Shown here piece after piece: positions 16,051-23,053 of a stretch of DNA of 64,000 nucleotides. The stretch covers positions 62,001 to 126,000 of the forward strand of contig NZ_BARF01000059.1 in NCBI RefSeq assembly GCF_000367365.1. The letters run 5' to 3'. The number at the start of each line of letters is the position of its first letter. Position 1 is the stretch's first letter. Below the pieces are notes generated by a model. That model did no database searches, was not told where the DNA came from, and worked only from the letters and a program-made list of their open reading frames with translations. The position numbers and the translations under genes were made by a program. Source of the DNA: Streptomyces prunicolor NBRC 13075. Lineage in GTDB: Bacteria; Actinomycetota; Actinomycetes; Streptomycetales; Streptomycetaceae.

Positions 16051-16358
16051 GCTGCACCGCCGTCGGCTTCGGCAGCAGCAGCGCGGCGTTGCTTGGCCGC
16101 GAGGTCCCTGCGGCCTCTGGCGGTGTGCCCGCCGAAGACGCCGGACCTGTGACCGTTCTCGCCCTCGTGGCGCATGGCGTCCTCCAGGCACTCCACCCGC
16201 ACGGGGCACGAGGAGTTGCAGAAGGCCATCGCCGTCTGCGTCTTCGCCCGGTTCTTCGAGTGGAAAAAGTCGGCCGGCGGTCCCCAGTCCTTGCCGCAGG
16301 CCGCATCGAGCAGCCAGGGACGGTTCTTGATTCCGTCCGTCCATTCACGTACCGGCAT
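16047..16358 (-). CDS. WhiB-family iron-sulfur transcription factor
   Basis: A 103-aa Wbl protein with four cysteines, C21, C47, C51 and C57, for a [4Fe-4S] cluster, then the turn SGVFGGHT (usual form GVWGG) and a basic tail (RRDLAAKQRR) for DNA contact. The middle pair is C-x3-C rather than the usual C-x2-C. Wbl proteins bind the primary sigma factor and tune promoters. Phage-borne copies are known to interfere with host Wbl function. ATG follows the upstream stop directly (TGAATG). Confidence 0.9.
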   Translation of the reverse strand: MPVREWTDGIKNRPWLLDAACGKDWGPPADFFHSKNRAKTQTAMAFCNSSCPVRVECLEDAMRHEGENGHRSGVFGGHTARGRRDLAAKQRRAAAAEADGGAA

Positions 16359-16820
16359 TCAGTTCGCCCCCAACAGGGCTGCTGCCGCGTCGAGTTGCCG
16401 GGGCTGGGTGCGGGTCCTGTCGCGGTCTACGGTGTCCGCCTGGTGCTCGGGAGCGACGCACCAGGCGTACACGCAGGCCGCTTTGACGCGGCCGACGGGT
16501 TTCCGGCCGTGCTGGATCTCGTAGGCGATCGGACGCACCGACAGCTTCGTGCCGCTGTGGGAGAGGACCGGCGCGCAGTCCTGCGTGCGTTCCCCCGTCC
16601 ACACCATGTGTCCGCCGGCGACCTCCACGGTGGCGGCGGTGAACTTGTCCCGCGAGGTGGGCGGGATGCTTCGGGGCGGCGGCGGGTAGCCGAGTTCCTC
16701 TCGCACCTGGGCGGCCGTTTCCCGGGTGATGCGCAGCTGCCGGGCGATCTGCGTGTTGTTCATCCCGGCCTCGAGGAGCCGGCGGATGTCGGCCTCTTTG
16801 TAGTGCGTGCGGATCGCCAC
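16359..16820 (-). CDS. HTH plus HNH-like protein, copy 2
   Basis: A 153-aa protein. Residues 8-44 are a clear helix-turn-helix (ADIRRLLEAGMNNTQIARQL). The C-terminal module contains GGHMVWTG, a conserved R-x-IAYEI helix and C116-x4-C121VAPEH126, matching the paralogue at 13140-13664. The first His-Trp block and the C/C/H triplet fit an HNH-like treble clef. GTG 16820 is preceded by GAGAGG. Nuclease activity is not proven by sequence alone. Confidence 0.72.
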   Translation of the reverse strand: MAIRTHYKEADIRRLLEAGMNNTQIARQLRITRETAAQVREELGYPPPPRSIPPTSRDKFTAATVEVAGGHMVWTGERTQDCAPVLSHSGTKLSVRPIAYEIQHGRKPVGRVKAACVYAWCVAPEHQADTVDRDRTRTQPRQLDAAAALLGAN

Positions 16821-16824
16821 AGGT

Positions 16825-17148
16825 TCACCTCTCCCGGGGGCTGCGGGGGCGCGGCAGGACAACCCGTCGGCGGGGGGCCTGCCCCCGGCCGGAGCCGGGA
16901 GCAGGCGCAGCAGCGCGGTGGGCGGAGGGATGCCGGAGCTTCGCTCGGTCCCGGTCGGCCCGCGTGGCCAGCGGTTCGCCGGTGTCGTCCACGTCCTCTT
17001 CCGCGACCTCGTCCTGGCCGAGGTCGCAGCTGCCGCCCTCGTCGCCCGGCTCGGAGTCCAGGGCTCCGAGCCGGGACAGGGCAGTGCCGGTGATGACGGC
17101 GATCGCCAGCACGAAGACCAGGACGAGCGCGGCGTAGAGGACGGTCAC
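16825..17148 (-). CDS. Small membrane-anchored acidic protein (107 aa)
   Basis: VTVLYAALVLVFVLAIAVIT forms an N-terminal membrane helix. It is followed by a very acidic stretch (EVAEEDVDDTGE) and a basic Pro/Arg-rich tail. GTG 17148 overlaps the upstream stop. Topology suggests an anchor with a charged cytoplasmic tail. Unknown role. Confidence 0.7.
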   Translation of the reverse strand: MTVLYAALVLVFVLAIAVITGTALSRLGALDSEPGDEGGSCDLGQDEVAEEDVDDTGEPLATRADRDRAKLRHPSAHRAAAPAPGSGRGQAPRRRVVLPRPRSPRER

Positions 17149-17957
17149 TGGACAACGCCGCCCCGAGCCGTACGCACGGGCACGTACCGGCGACGCGCAG
17201 TGTGCGAGTTGTCCACGGTCAAGTGGCCGGCTTCCGCGAGGGCGGCTAGGTCCCTCCTCGCGTCGGAGAGGCCCAGTCCCTTCCAGCCCCAGCTGATGTA
17301 GATGTGATGGACGTCCGACGTGGTCACCGGGTGGCACTTGTTCTCGATGTGCGTCCGGAGCCTGGAGAGGCGGTCCGCGATGCCGGGCGGCATCGGGCGA
17401 GTGGACGCCGCCCCCGCCACAGCGGCGGAGGTGTCCTTCTCGCCCTGCTGTCCGTCGCGCACGTCGCCCGTGCCGCTCCGCATCGAGGCTTGGAGGGCGG
17501 CGATCGACGCCCGCAGCTCGGCGATCTCTGCGGCCTGGTCGTAGACGAGCCCGCGCAGCAACGCCTCCTCGTCGAGCCCCGGGCGCCGCTCAGGCTCCAT
17601 CACCAGCGACGGCCACTGACGCCAGACGCCGTCGACGTAGGCGGCGTGCGCCCGGGAGAGCCGGTGCCCGAACTGTCCGGCGCAGATGGCAGGGGGGTTG
17701 TCCGGGTCGGGTTGTCCGCAGTAGCCGCCAGGCGGCGGGATCTCGATACGGTGCCAGGCGCCGTCCCGGAGTTCCTCCGTACGCCAGGTGCCCATCGTGC
17801 GGCAGTACCGCAGCCGTACGCCCGTGTCGGGGTGGGTGGTCTCGTGATCTTCCCAGTGGGAGCGCGGAAGGTCGCACTGTGCCGGGATCGACCAGTGCAC
17901 TGAGACACAGCGCTTGTCGTCGGACAGGTTCGGAGCGATCTCAGACATCCTCCCCAC
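17145..17957 (-). CDS. Winged-helix-tailed hypothetical protein (about 270 aa)
   Basis: The N-terminal 110 residues hold Cys/His positions (C, C...RYC, YC, C) and several Trp. A short coiled coil lies at about 140-165 (AAEIAELRASIAALQASMRS). The C-terminal 75 residues look like a winged helix (GWKGLGLSDARRDLAALAEA, then GHLTVDN). The start is GTG 17957 or ATG 17948; the GGGGAGG element directly abuts the ATG, so the longer form is kept. Likely DNA-binding. Confidence 0.7.
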   Translation of the reverse strand: MGRMSEIAPNLSDDKRCVSVHWSIPAQCDLPRSHWEDHETTHPDTGVRLRYCRTMGTWRTEELRDGAWHRIEIPPPGGYCGQPDPDNPPAICAGQFGHRLSRAHAAYVDGVWRQWPSLVMEPERRPGLDEEALLRGLVYDQAAEIAELRASIAALQASMRSGTGDVRDGQQGEKDTSAAVAGAASTRPMPPGIADRLSRLRTHIENKCHPVTTSDVHHIYISWGWKGLGLSDARRDLAALAEAGHLTVDNSHTARRRYVPVRTARGGVVQ

Positions 17958-18342
17958 CCCCCGCGCCTGCCATCGAGACCGGGGCTGGGGCTGGGGCGAG
18001 TGCGAAGCAGCTGCGGGGCTTGTCGAGGTTGGGAAAGATGACCTGCCAGGGGCCCGGGAGCAGACCGTACGCGGCCCACTTGCAGCCCCGTCCGCTGTAG
18101 CCCTTGGACAGGGCGCCGAGGGTGCGGCCGATGCACTCCTGGCTGAGGAAATCCGAGTACTGCGCCACCTTGCCGTTGGGCAGCTCCCGGGGACGCTCCT
18201 CCAGCGCTTTCCGGAAGTCCAACCCGGTCGCGACGTCCTTGCAGCCCGGGCACACGAACGCCCAGTTCAACGAGTCCTGACCGAACCGGGCCCGGGCCTC
18301 TTCCCAGAGCTCGTCGATGGTGAAGGTCCGGCTGTCACTCAT
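17941..18342 (-). CDS. VVA0879-like Cys-rich protein (133 aa)
   Basis: FTIDELWEEARARFG opens the protein. FVCPGCKDVATGLDFRKAL, QECIGR and GRGCKWAAYGL follow. This order (CxxC, ECIGR, GC-x-WA-x-YGL) matches small phage and mobile-element proteins I recall as the VVA0879 family, which have no known biochemistry. Four Cys could bind zinc. Overlaps the downstream gene start. Confidence 0.65.
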   Translation of the reverse strand: MSDSRTFTIDELWEEARARFGQDSLNWAFVCPGCKDVATGLDFRKALEERPRELPNGKVAQYSDFLSQECIGRTLGALSKGYSGRGCKWAAYGLLPGPWQVIFPNLDKPRSCFALAPAPAPVSMAGAGGGEDV

Positions 18343-18737
18343 CGGCGCGCCTCCCGGTCTTCGGCAAGGAGCTGGCCGAGGCGCGTGAGGCTCTGGACTT
18401 CGTCGATCCGGTCGACGCCGCACGCTCCGCAGGGCCGTACGAGCTCAAGCGCGAGAGTCTCCTTGCCGTGGTCGGCGCGGCATCTGAGGTACTCCAGGCG
18501 CCCCGGCTCGAGGAGCGCGGTCGCCTGCTCCACCTCGTCGGGGAGGCCCTCGCTGGGGGTGTACTGCCAGTCGAGTTTCCCGGCGTCGGCGCACAGCGTC
18601 TCGCCCGCGCAGCGGCGCGCGAGGACGAGGAACTCCTCGCGGGCCTGCTCGAACATCTCCGCCATCTCGACGGCGTGCGCCGGTTCTGCGGCCTCGTACT
18701 CGTCGTAGGTCGTGAGGGCGAGTTCGATGAATTTCAT
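18339..18737 (-). CDS. Hypothetical 132-aa helical protein
   Basis: Begins MKFIELALTTYDEYEAAEPA and is largely helical. A C-G-A-C-G pair near the C-terminus (RPCGACGVDR) adds a possible metal site with earlier cysteines. Coupled to both neighbours by 4-bp overlaps. No family recognised with confidence. Confidence 0.72.
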   Translation of the reverse strand: MKFIELALTTYDEYEAAEPAHAVEMAEMFEQAREEFLVLARRCAGETLCADAGKLDWQYTPSEGLPDEVEQATALLEPGRLEYLRCRADHGKETLALELVRPCGACGVDRIDEVQSLTRLGQLLAEDREARR

Positions 18738-19348
18738 ACGGCTACCTCGACGGTCTGGGGCTTGTACTGGGCGGCGATCCACGCGGCGGCCTGGGCGACG
18801 GAGTGCAGCTCGTTCTGGCGGCGTGCCCAGCGCAGCTGGTCACCGCCGTGCGGCCCGTCGGGGTCGGGGATGGCGTGGGCCTTCCAGCGGGTGTGGTGGC
18901 CGGCGGTGAAGCAGCTCTCGATCGTCCCGGCGACGTCCACGGCCCGGACCGGCATGTCGGGAGCACGGGTGACCAGCCAGTCGTCCGGGTCTTCCTTGAA
19001 ACCCGGGATCGGCTGCTCGCCGGGCCACAGCCACAGGCCCTCGACCTCACGGGGGGTATTCCCGTAGCCGTACGCCGCGGTGGTTTTGCGGTCGATACCG
19101 ACGTCCTCGCCGCTGATCGTGTGGACGGCCGTGCAGGAGCGGCACACCAGGCGCACGGTGAACCGGCGGAACAGGTTGGCGTGGAGGCACTCCTCGGCCG
19201 TACACGCGTGGACCTGCTCGTCAGTGCCGGTGAGACGCCCGCGTCGGCCGTGGTCCATCCGCAGCTGCGCCTCCCACGCCGGTGTCGGGCAGCCGCGCCG
19301 GTGGGGAAAGCAAAGCCAGTCGAGGTAGAGGTCTCTGACGAGGTTCAC
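18734..19348 (-). CDS. Hypothetical 204-aa protein with Cys pairs
   Basis: GTG start (GTGA overlap). VHACTAEECLHANLFRRFTV and VCRSCTAVHTI give two Cys pairs within about 30 residues, followed by a Trp-rich middle (GLWLWPGEQPIPGF) and a helical end. Soluble. I do not recognise it. Confidence 0.72.
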   Translation of the reverse strand: MNLVRDLYLDWLCFPHRRGCPTPAWEAQLRMDHGRRGRLTGTDEQVHACTAEECLHANLFRRFTVRLVCRSCTAVHTISGEDVGIDRKTTAAYGYGNTPREVEGLWLWPGEQPIPGFKEDPDDWLVTRAPDMPVRAVDVAGTIESCFTAGHHTRWKAHAIPDPDGPHGGDQLRWARRQNELHSVAQAAAWIAAQYKPQTVEVAV

Positions 19349-20382
19349 TGCTCACCCCGGGCGCCCTGCGGGACGGTCACGGCGTGCGCTGCGTCGGTCG
19401 CGGTGAGCGGGCCGCTGTTCATGACGATCGAGCCGAGCGGGTAGACGGGCCCGTCGGTGCCGCGCAGGAGCAGGAGCGGCATGCCGCCGTCCTGGCGGTG
19501 ACCGAGGAAGAGCCAGGTGTTCCCGTGCCGGTCGACCTGACCGCGGCTCAAGTCGTACATCCGGCCCCACAGGTAGAACGGCTCCCTGGCCGCCTGCTCT
19601 GCTTCGTGGAGCAGGTGCGGGACGTCGTGCGCGGTGAGGTGGACGGGGGCGCCGTTGATCTGTCCGGCGGCGAGCTGTGCGTTTTCGACCGTGCGGGTGG
19701 CCACGTTGGGGGGCGCGCCGATCGCGTCGAGCCAGTACTCCCAGTCGCGCAGCGAGTGCGCCCGGATGACGACGGTGACGCGGTCGCGGTCGGGAGCGAT
19801 CTCCGTGAGGTCGAGGCGCCCGGCGTGCTGGAGCTGCAGGGTCGCTGCCACGGTCACGGCATGCGCGCACGCGGCCTCCCAGCCGGCTGTTCCCTCGGCC
19901 CGGGGATTCGTCTGCCGGGCGGCGGCAGGCCGGATTTCCGGGGCCTGCCCGTTCACCCGCTCCACTGTCAGACGTTGCACCACGGCGCGTTCGAGGCGGG
20001 GCGCGACAGGCAGGACAACGGCGCCGCGGGCAGCCGGGCTGAGCGGCCCCCGGCCTGGGCCCGGCTCGGGTTGCGGTCCGGGCCGCGGTTCGCCGTCGCC
20101 GCCGAGCAGCCCCTTGCGGCGCAGCGCGGTCGCGACGCGTACGGCAACCTCGCTCGGGTATCCGCACTCGTCGACGATGGTGTCGACGGCCACCTGGTAC
20201 ACGTCGGGCAGGTTCCGGCGCGCTTCGACCTGCGTGCGCAGCCGCTTGAGGACGGCCGCGTCGCCGGCCTCCACCAGATGCCCCTGCGCCTGGAGGGCGG
20301 TGAAGAAGCCCTTGGCGTATTCGCCGAGCCGTTCGCCGAGCCGGGCAGCCAGCTGCGTTTCCAGTTCAGGTGTGGTCGTCAT
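19345..20382 (-). CDS. Hypothetical 345-aa protein
   Basis: ATG 20382 overlaps the sigma-factor stop (ATGA), so it is translated with it. The N-terminal 100 residues are helical (ERLGEYAKGFFTALQAQGHL). A Pro/Gly-rich linker follows at about 105-145. The C-terminal 190 residues are an alpha/beta domain with WLFLGHRQDGGMPLLLL. The tight coupling hints at a partner or anti-sigma-like role, but no anti-sigma motif (HxxxCxxC) is seen. Unknown. Confidence 0.72.
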   Translation of the reverse strand: MTTTPELETQLAARLGERLGEYAKGFFTALQAQGHLVEAGDAAVLKRLRTQVEARRNLPDVYQVAVDTIVDECGYPSEVAVRVATALRRKGLLGGDGEPRPGPQPEPGPGRGPLSPAARGAVVLPVAPRLERAVVQRLTVERVNGQAPEIRPAAARQTNPRAEGTAGWEAACAHAVTVAATLQLQHAGRLDLTEIAPDRDRVTVVIRAHSLRDWEYWLDAIGAPPNVATRTVENAQLAAGQINGAPVHLTAHDVPHLLHEAEQAAREPFYLWGRMYDLSRGQVDRHGNTWLFLGHRQDGGMPLLLLRGTDGPVYPLGSIVMNSGPLTATDAAHAVTVPQGARGEQ

Positions 20383-20975
20383 GCCGCTGCCCCCCTGTAG
20401 GCCCTTCGGAGCGAGTCGATGGCCCGGAACTGAAGCTGTTTGACCGCGCCGGGGGTGACGCCGAAGACGTCGGCTGTCTCCGAGAGCGACATCTCGTCCA
20501 GGAACCGCAGCCGGAGGACCTCCTGCTGCCGCGGCAGCAGGCCGCCGAGGGCGGTGAGCAGGTCGGCTTCGTCGAGCGCGGCGAGCACGGTGTCCTCGGC
20601 GGTGCCGGCGGGGGCTCCCCAGGCGTCCTCGACGTCGCGCATGTCGCCGACGTAGTGCAGGCGCTTGGTGGAGGCCCCTTTGTAGTGGTCGGCCACGGCG
20701 TTCCGGGCGATCGCGCAGAACCAGGCCCCGATCGGTGCCCCGGTCCACCTGAAGGTGTCGATCTTCTTGAAGGCCTTGAGGAAGACATCGGCGGTGAGGT
20801 CCTCGGCGACCGGGTGGTTCCAGGAGACGCGCTTGAGGATGTAGCCGAAGATGTCGTCGTGGTTCGCCCTGTAGAGCTCGGCGAACGCGCTCGGGTCGCC
20901 TTGCTGAGCGCGGGTGATGAGGGCTGGTTCTCTCGTATCGCCGGACCGTGGTGCGGCGTTAGCCTCAGTGATCAA
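20379..20975 (-). CDS. ECF-like RNA polymerase sigma factor
   Basis: A 198-aa protein with region 2 at about 22-95 (AFAELYRANHDDIFGYILKR, AEDLTADVFLKAFKKI, WFCAIARNAVADHYKG) and region 4 at about 140-190 (LLPRQQEVLRLRFLDEMSLS and TADVFGVTPGAVKQLQFRAI). This is the minimal two-domain sigma architecture. It is the first gene of the leftward array, so it may drive the element's own promoters. Start is TTG 20975 with GGGAG at 7 nt. No recognisable anti-sigma gene is adjacent. Confidence 0.9.
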   Translation of the reverse strand: MITEANAAPRSGDTREPALITRAQQGDPSAFAELYRANHDDIFGYILKRVSWNHPVAEDLTADVFLKAFKKIDTFRWTGAPIGAWFCAIARNAVADHYKGASTKRLHYVGDMRDVEDAWGAPAGTAEDTVLAALDEADLLTALGGLLPRQQEVLRLRFLDEMSLSETADVFGVTPGAVKQLQFRAIDSLRRAYRGAAA

Positions 20976-21022
20976 GGCCTACTCCCGTTCAGGAATGGTG
21001 AACTGTGGTGGGCTGGTGATGC

Positions 21023-21064
21023 GAGGGGTTGCTCCCGGCCATGGCCCGGCCTGGGGCGCCCCTC
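21023..21064. terminator. Weak hairpin between the HTH gene and the sigma gene
   Basis: GAGGGG (21023-21028) can pair with CCCCTC (21059-21064), enclosing a smaller CCGGCC/GGCCCGG stem. It lies between the minus-strand HTH gene stop and the sigma-factor start and could attenuate read-through. No U-tract. Confidence 0.35.
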
Positions 21065-21073
21065 GTGCTTGTG

Positions 21074-21403
21074 TCAGCCGATGCGCGTGCGACGACCTGC
21101 AGAGGTACGGGTCCGCGTGCGGGAGCCGACCGCCCTCGAAGGCAGCGCATCAGGCGAGTCCGGCTCGCAGGTCTTGTCCGTGTCGAGCTGCGCCGGCTCC
21201 TCGTAGACGAGGCTGTCGAGCTTCATGCCGTAGGCGCCGCGCAGGGCCCACAGCGTGGACAGGCTCGGCGGCTGGGAGCCGGCGGCGAGCCTGTGAAGCG
21301 TCGACTCGTGAATGCCGGTTCGCGCCGCGATGGCGGCGACGGTGCCGTCGCCGGCCTTTTTGGCCTTCCGGTAGACCCTGTCCGTGCACAGGCGGAGCGG
21401 CAT
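21074..21403 (-). CDS. XRE-type HTH regulator facing the repeat array
   Basis: A 109-aa protein with a Cro/C1-like helix-turn-helix at about 17-66 (GTVAAIAARTGIHESTLHRL, AAGSQPPSLSTLWALRGAYG). The C-terminal 40 residues are polar and basic. Its start lies 27 bp from the first repeat of a shared operator array, with a second HTH gene diverging on the other side. That layout is the one expected of a two-repressor switch or of a regulator of the long leftward array. Confidence 0.8.
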   Translation of the reverse strand: MPLRLCTDRVYRKAKKAGDGTVAAIAARTGIHESTLHRLAAGSQPPSLSTLWALRGAYGMKLDSLVYEEPAQLDTDKTCEPDSPDALPSRAVGSRTRTRTSAGRRTRIG

Positions 21404-21429
21404 GGGCAGAGCACCCCCTAAGACTTGGC

Positions 21430-21632
21430 TTGCATGCATGCGACTTGCTTGCACACATGCAACCTATGCAACTAAGTCGCACGTGCGCAAGTTGCATCGC
21501 TCGAATGGCGGGAGATTTTTTTAAAGGCACAGGCGTGCGAGCAAGGCCATCAGGCCTGCGGAAACGTGAAACCAGCCTCCGACCTGCAAAGTCGCACGTA
21601 CGCAAGTCGCATGTGGGTTGCATGCGTGCGCG
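21430..21632. promoter_or_regulatory. Operator-like repeat array in the divergent control region
   Basis: Six related sites fit AAGTCGCAYGTRYGCAA, in both orientations, with palindromic cores such as CGCACGTGCG. They lie at 21430-21446 (minus), 21449-21463 (minus, diverged), 21474-21490, 21589-21605, 21604-21615 (half) and 21618-21632 (minus). The segments 21474-21497 and 21589-21612 agree at 22 of 24 positions. The array sits between two divergent HTH genes, so it is probably their operator set. Plasmid-style iterons are the alternative. Confidence 0.7.
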
Positions 21633-21647
21633 TTACTCTCCAGTTAT
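21618..21647 (+). promoter_or_regulatory. Candidate promoter of the rightward HTH gene
   Basis: TTGCAT (21618-21623) and AGTTAT (21642-21647) are separated by 18 bp. The predicted start of transcription falls at about 21654-21655, on the second in-frame ATG, which would make a leaderless mRNA. The -35 box overlaps the last operator-like repeat. Confidence 0.45.
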
Positions 21648-22122
21648 GCGGAGCATGGAAGATCCCCCCCACGGCGTCACGCGCGAGGAGCGGCAAACCG
21701 TCGCGCGACACGTCGGCGCATACCTGACGAAGGCCGCGACCGCGGCCGGGTTCGACGTACGCCAGAGGGCCGGCGGCCGAGCCCAGCTCGCCGGCCGGCT
21801 CAACGTGAGCCTGACGACAGTCAGCCGGACACTGGAGGGCAAAACCCTCCCGATGCCGTCACAGCTCACATCCTGGGCGTCAGTGCTTGGGCTGGACCAT
21901 CAGCAGTTGCTGTTCGAATCCGGGCTGATTCCTTCCGAATCGGACCCAGACGCTCCAAATGCGGATGTAGCCTCGCCCACACTCACCCCGGAGGCAGCGA
22001 TGGATGCGTGGGAGATCACAGATCCCAAAATTCGCACAATGCTCGCCGGAAACATCAGGCAGGCGCGTGAACTCCAGCAGGAGACCGACGCCGCCGACCG
22101 GGGGGCCACAGCAAGGGGGTAG
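21646..22122 (+). CDS. XRE-type HTH regulator, divergent from the leftward array
   Basis: A 158-aa protein with a Cro/C1-type domain at about 28-85 (RAGGRAQLAGRLNVSLTTVS, LEGKTLPMPSQLTSWASVLG). The acidic C-terminal half could bind a partner or dimerise. There is no ribosome site before ATG 21646. ATG 21655 coincides with the predicted transcript start, so a leaderless message beginning MEDPPHGV is likely. Position and orientation are those of a maintenance repressor. Confidence 0.85.
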   Translation: MRSMEDPPHGVTREERQTVARHVGAYLTKAATAAGFDVRQRAGGRAQLAGRLNVSLTTVSRTLEGKTLPMPSQLTSWASVLGLDHQQLLFESGLIPSESDPDAPNADVASPTLTPEAAMDAWEITDPKIRTMLAGNIRQARELQQETDAADRGATARG

Positions 22123-22127
22123 AACGA

Positions 22128-22724
22128 GTGGCGTACAAACTGGCTGGGGCCGCCACAGCCGCATGCGCAACCGGGGGGATCCTGACCGGTGACGGAGTCT
22201 TCCGGCACACCTGGGAGACCAGCGCTGCCGGCGTCGGGTTCCTCGCGGTCGGCGTCGCCGGCGTCCTGGCCGCGACGATTCGCTACATGCTCGCGCGGTT
22301 CGAGGAGCGCACACGTCGCGACCTGGACGAAGTCGCCGAGCAGCGGCGGCACCTCGAACTGGAGATGCAGCAGCGGGAGCTGAACCTGGAACGGCGAGAG
22401 GGGGCCTTGAGCCGCTCCAAGGTGACGGGCAGCGTCCGCATCGCGAGCTACGCGTACGAGCTGGACAGGAACCGGACCCTCGTGAGCCAGCTCCGCCTGC
22501 GCGTCGAGGAGCAGCAGACAGAGATCGAAGAAATCAACGACGAACGCAACCAGCTCATCGCCAGGGAGCTCCTCCTCACGCGCGGCCAGTTCACGCAACG
22601 GAGCTACGGAGCGCTCAAAGCCGTCGCAGGGGCCAACGCGCATGCGCTGTACCCCTCGGGGGGTGGAGAGTCCTCGGCCGAGGTGACGGTTCTGTACGCC
22701 GATCACGGCCGTGAGCACAGATGA
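22128..22724 (+). CDS. Membrane-anchored coiled-coil protein (198 aa)
   Basis: Two hydrophobic segments (about 5-20 and 33-55, TSAAGVGFLAVGVAGVLAAT) precede a long charged coiled coil at about 57-150 (EERTRRDLDEVAEQRRHLEL; LRLRVEEQQTEIEEINDERN). GTG 22128 starts 5 bp after the repressor stop, so both are on one rightward transcript. A repressor and a membrane coiled-coil protein expressed together in the maintenance direction would suit an exclusion or immunity function, which is inference. Confidence 0.75.
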   Translation: MAYKLAGAATAACATGGILTGDGVFRHTWETSAAGVGFLAVGVAGVLAATIRYMLARFEERTRRDLDEVAEQRRHLELEMQQRELNLERREGALSRSKVTGSVRIASYAYELDRNRTLVSQLRLRVEEQQTEIEEINDERNQLIARELLLTRGQFTQRSYGALKAVAGANAHALYPSGGGESSAEVTVLYADHGREHR

Positions 22725-22778
22725 ATCGATCCCTCAACCTCCTTTGCGGTGAAGGACGTTGACGCGAGCCTGCCGTGT

Positions 22779-22819
22779 GACGGAAGCCGCCTCCGGTTCT
22801 CCCGGAGGCGGCTTCCGTC
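22779..22819. terminator. 18-bp perfect hairpin after the coiled-coil gene
   Basis: Arms 22779-22796 and 22802-22819 pair over 18 bp with a 5-nt loop. It lies 54 bp after the stop at 22724 and is the strongest stem in this part of the window. Probably the terminator of the rightward unit. Confidence 0.75.
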
Positions 22820-22875
22820 TGCAAAGGGGATCGTCCCCAGCGCCCGGTGGAGACGTGGCCGCCCGGGCAGGTGGC

Positions 22876-22923
22876 GTCTCACAGAATCTCACGAGCCCCC
22901 GTGGAAGATCTTCGCTGTGAGAC
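22876..22923. repeat. Spaced 9-bp inverted repeat
   Basis: GTCTCACAG (22876-22884) and CTGTGAGAC (22915-22923) are exact reverse complements 30 bp apart. Given its position at the presumed element edge it may be a recombinase arm or core site, or simply chance. Confidence 0.4.
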
Positions 22924-23010
22924 ACCATCCGCAGGATTCATGCGCCGTGCGCAAAGGTCGGCGCCCGTCTGCACGGTCCGTATGCTCCAGCAGATTACAT
23001 CCGACCCCGA

Positions 23011-23035
23011 TCCCGCCCCTCTGGGAGGGGCGGGA
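23011..23035 (-). terminator. Terminator of the GH92 gene
   Basis: A perfect 11-bp stem (TCCCGCCCCTC with GAGGGGCGGGA) and 3-nt loop, 18 bp beyond the GH92 stop. Confidence 0.7.
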
Positions 23036-23053
23036 CACAAGAGGCGCCTGAGA

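Larger units (their letters stand above)
22725..23053. other. Gene-free junction between element and chromosome
   Basis: This 329-bp gap contains no credible gene. It holds a long hairpin (22779-22819), a spaced 9-bp inverted repeat (22876-22884 with 22915-22923) and the hairpin serving the GH92 gene (23011-23035). Gene type changes here from element-like to ordinary chromosome, so the right end of the element probably lies in this gap. No tRNA gene is present. Confidence 0.5.

Noticed and set aside
1..22724. CRISPR array or tRNA gene as integration landmark
   Set aside because: No regularly spaced repeats with unique spacers and no cloverleaf with a CCA-type end were found in this part or elsewhere in the window.
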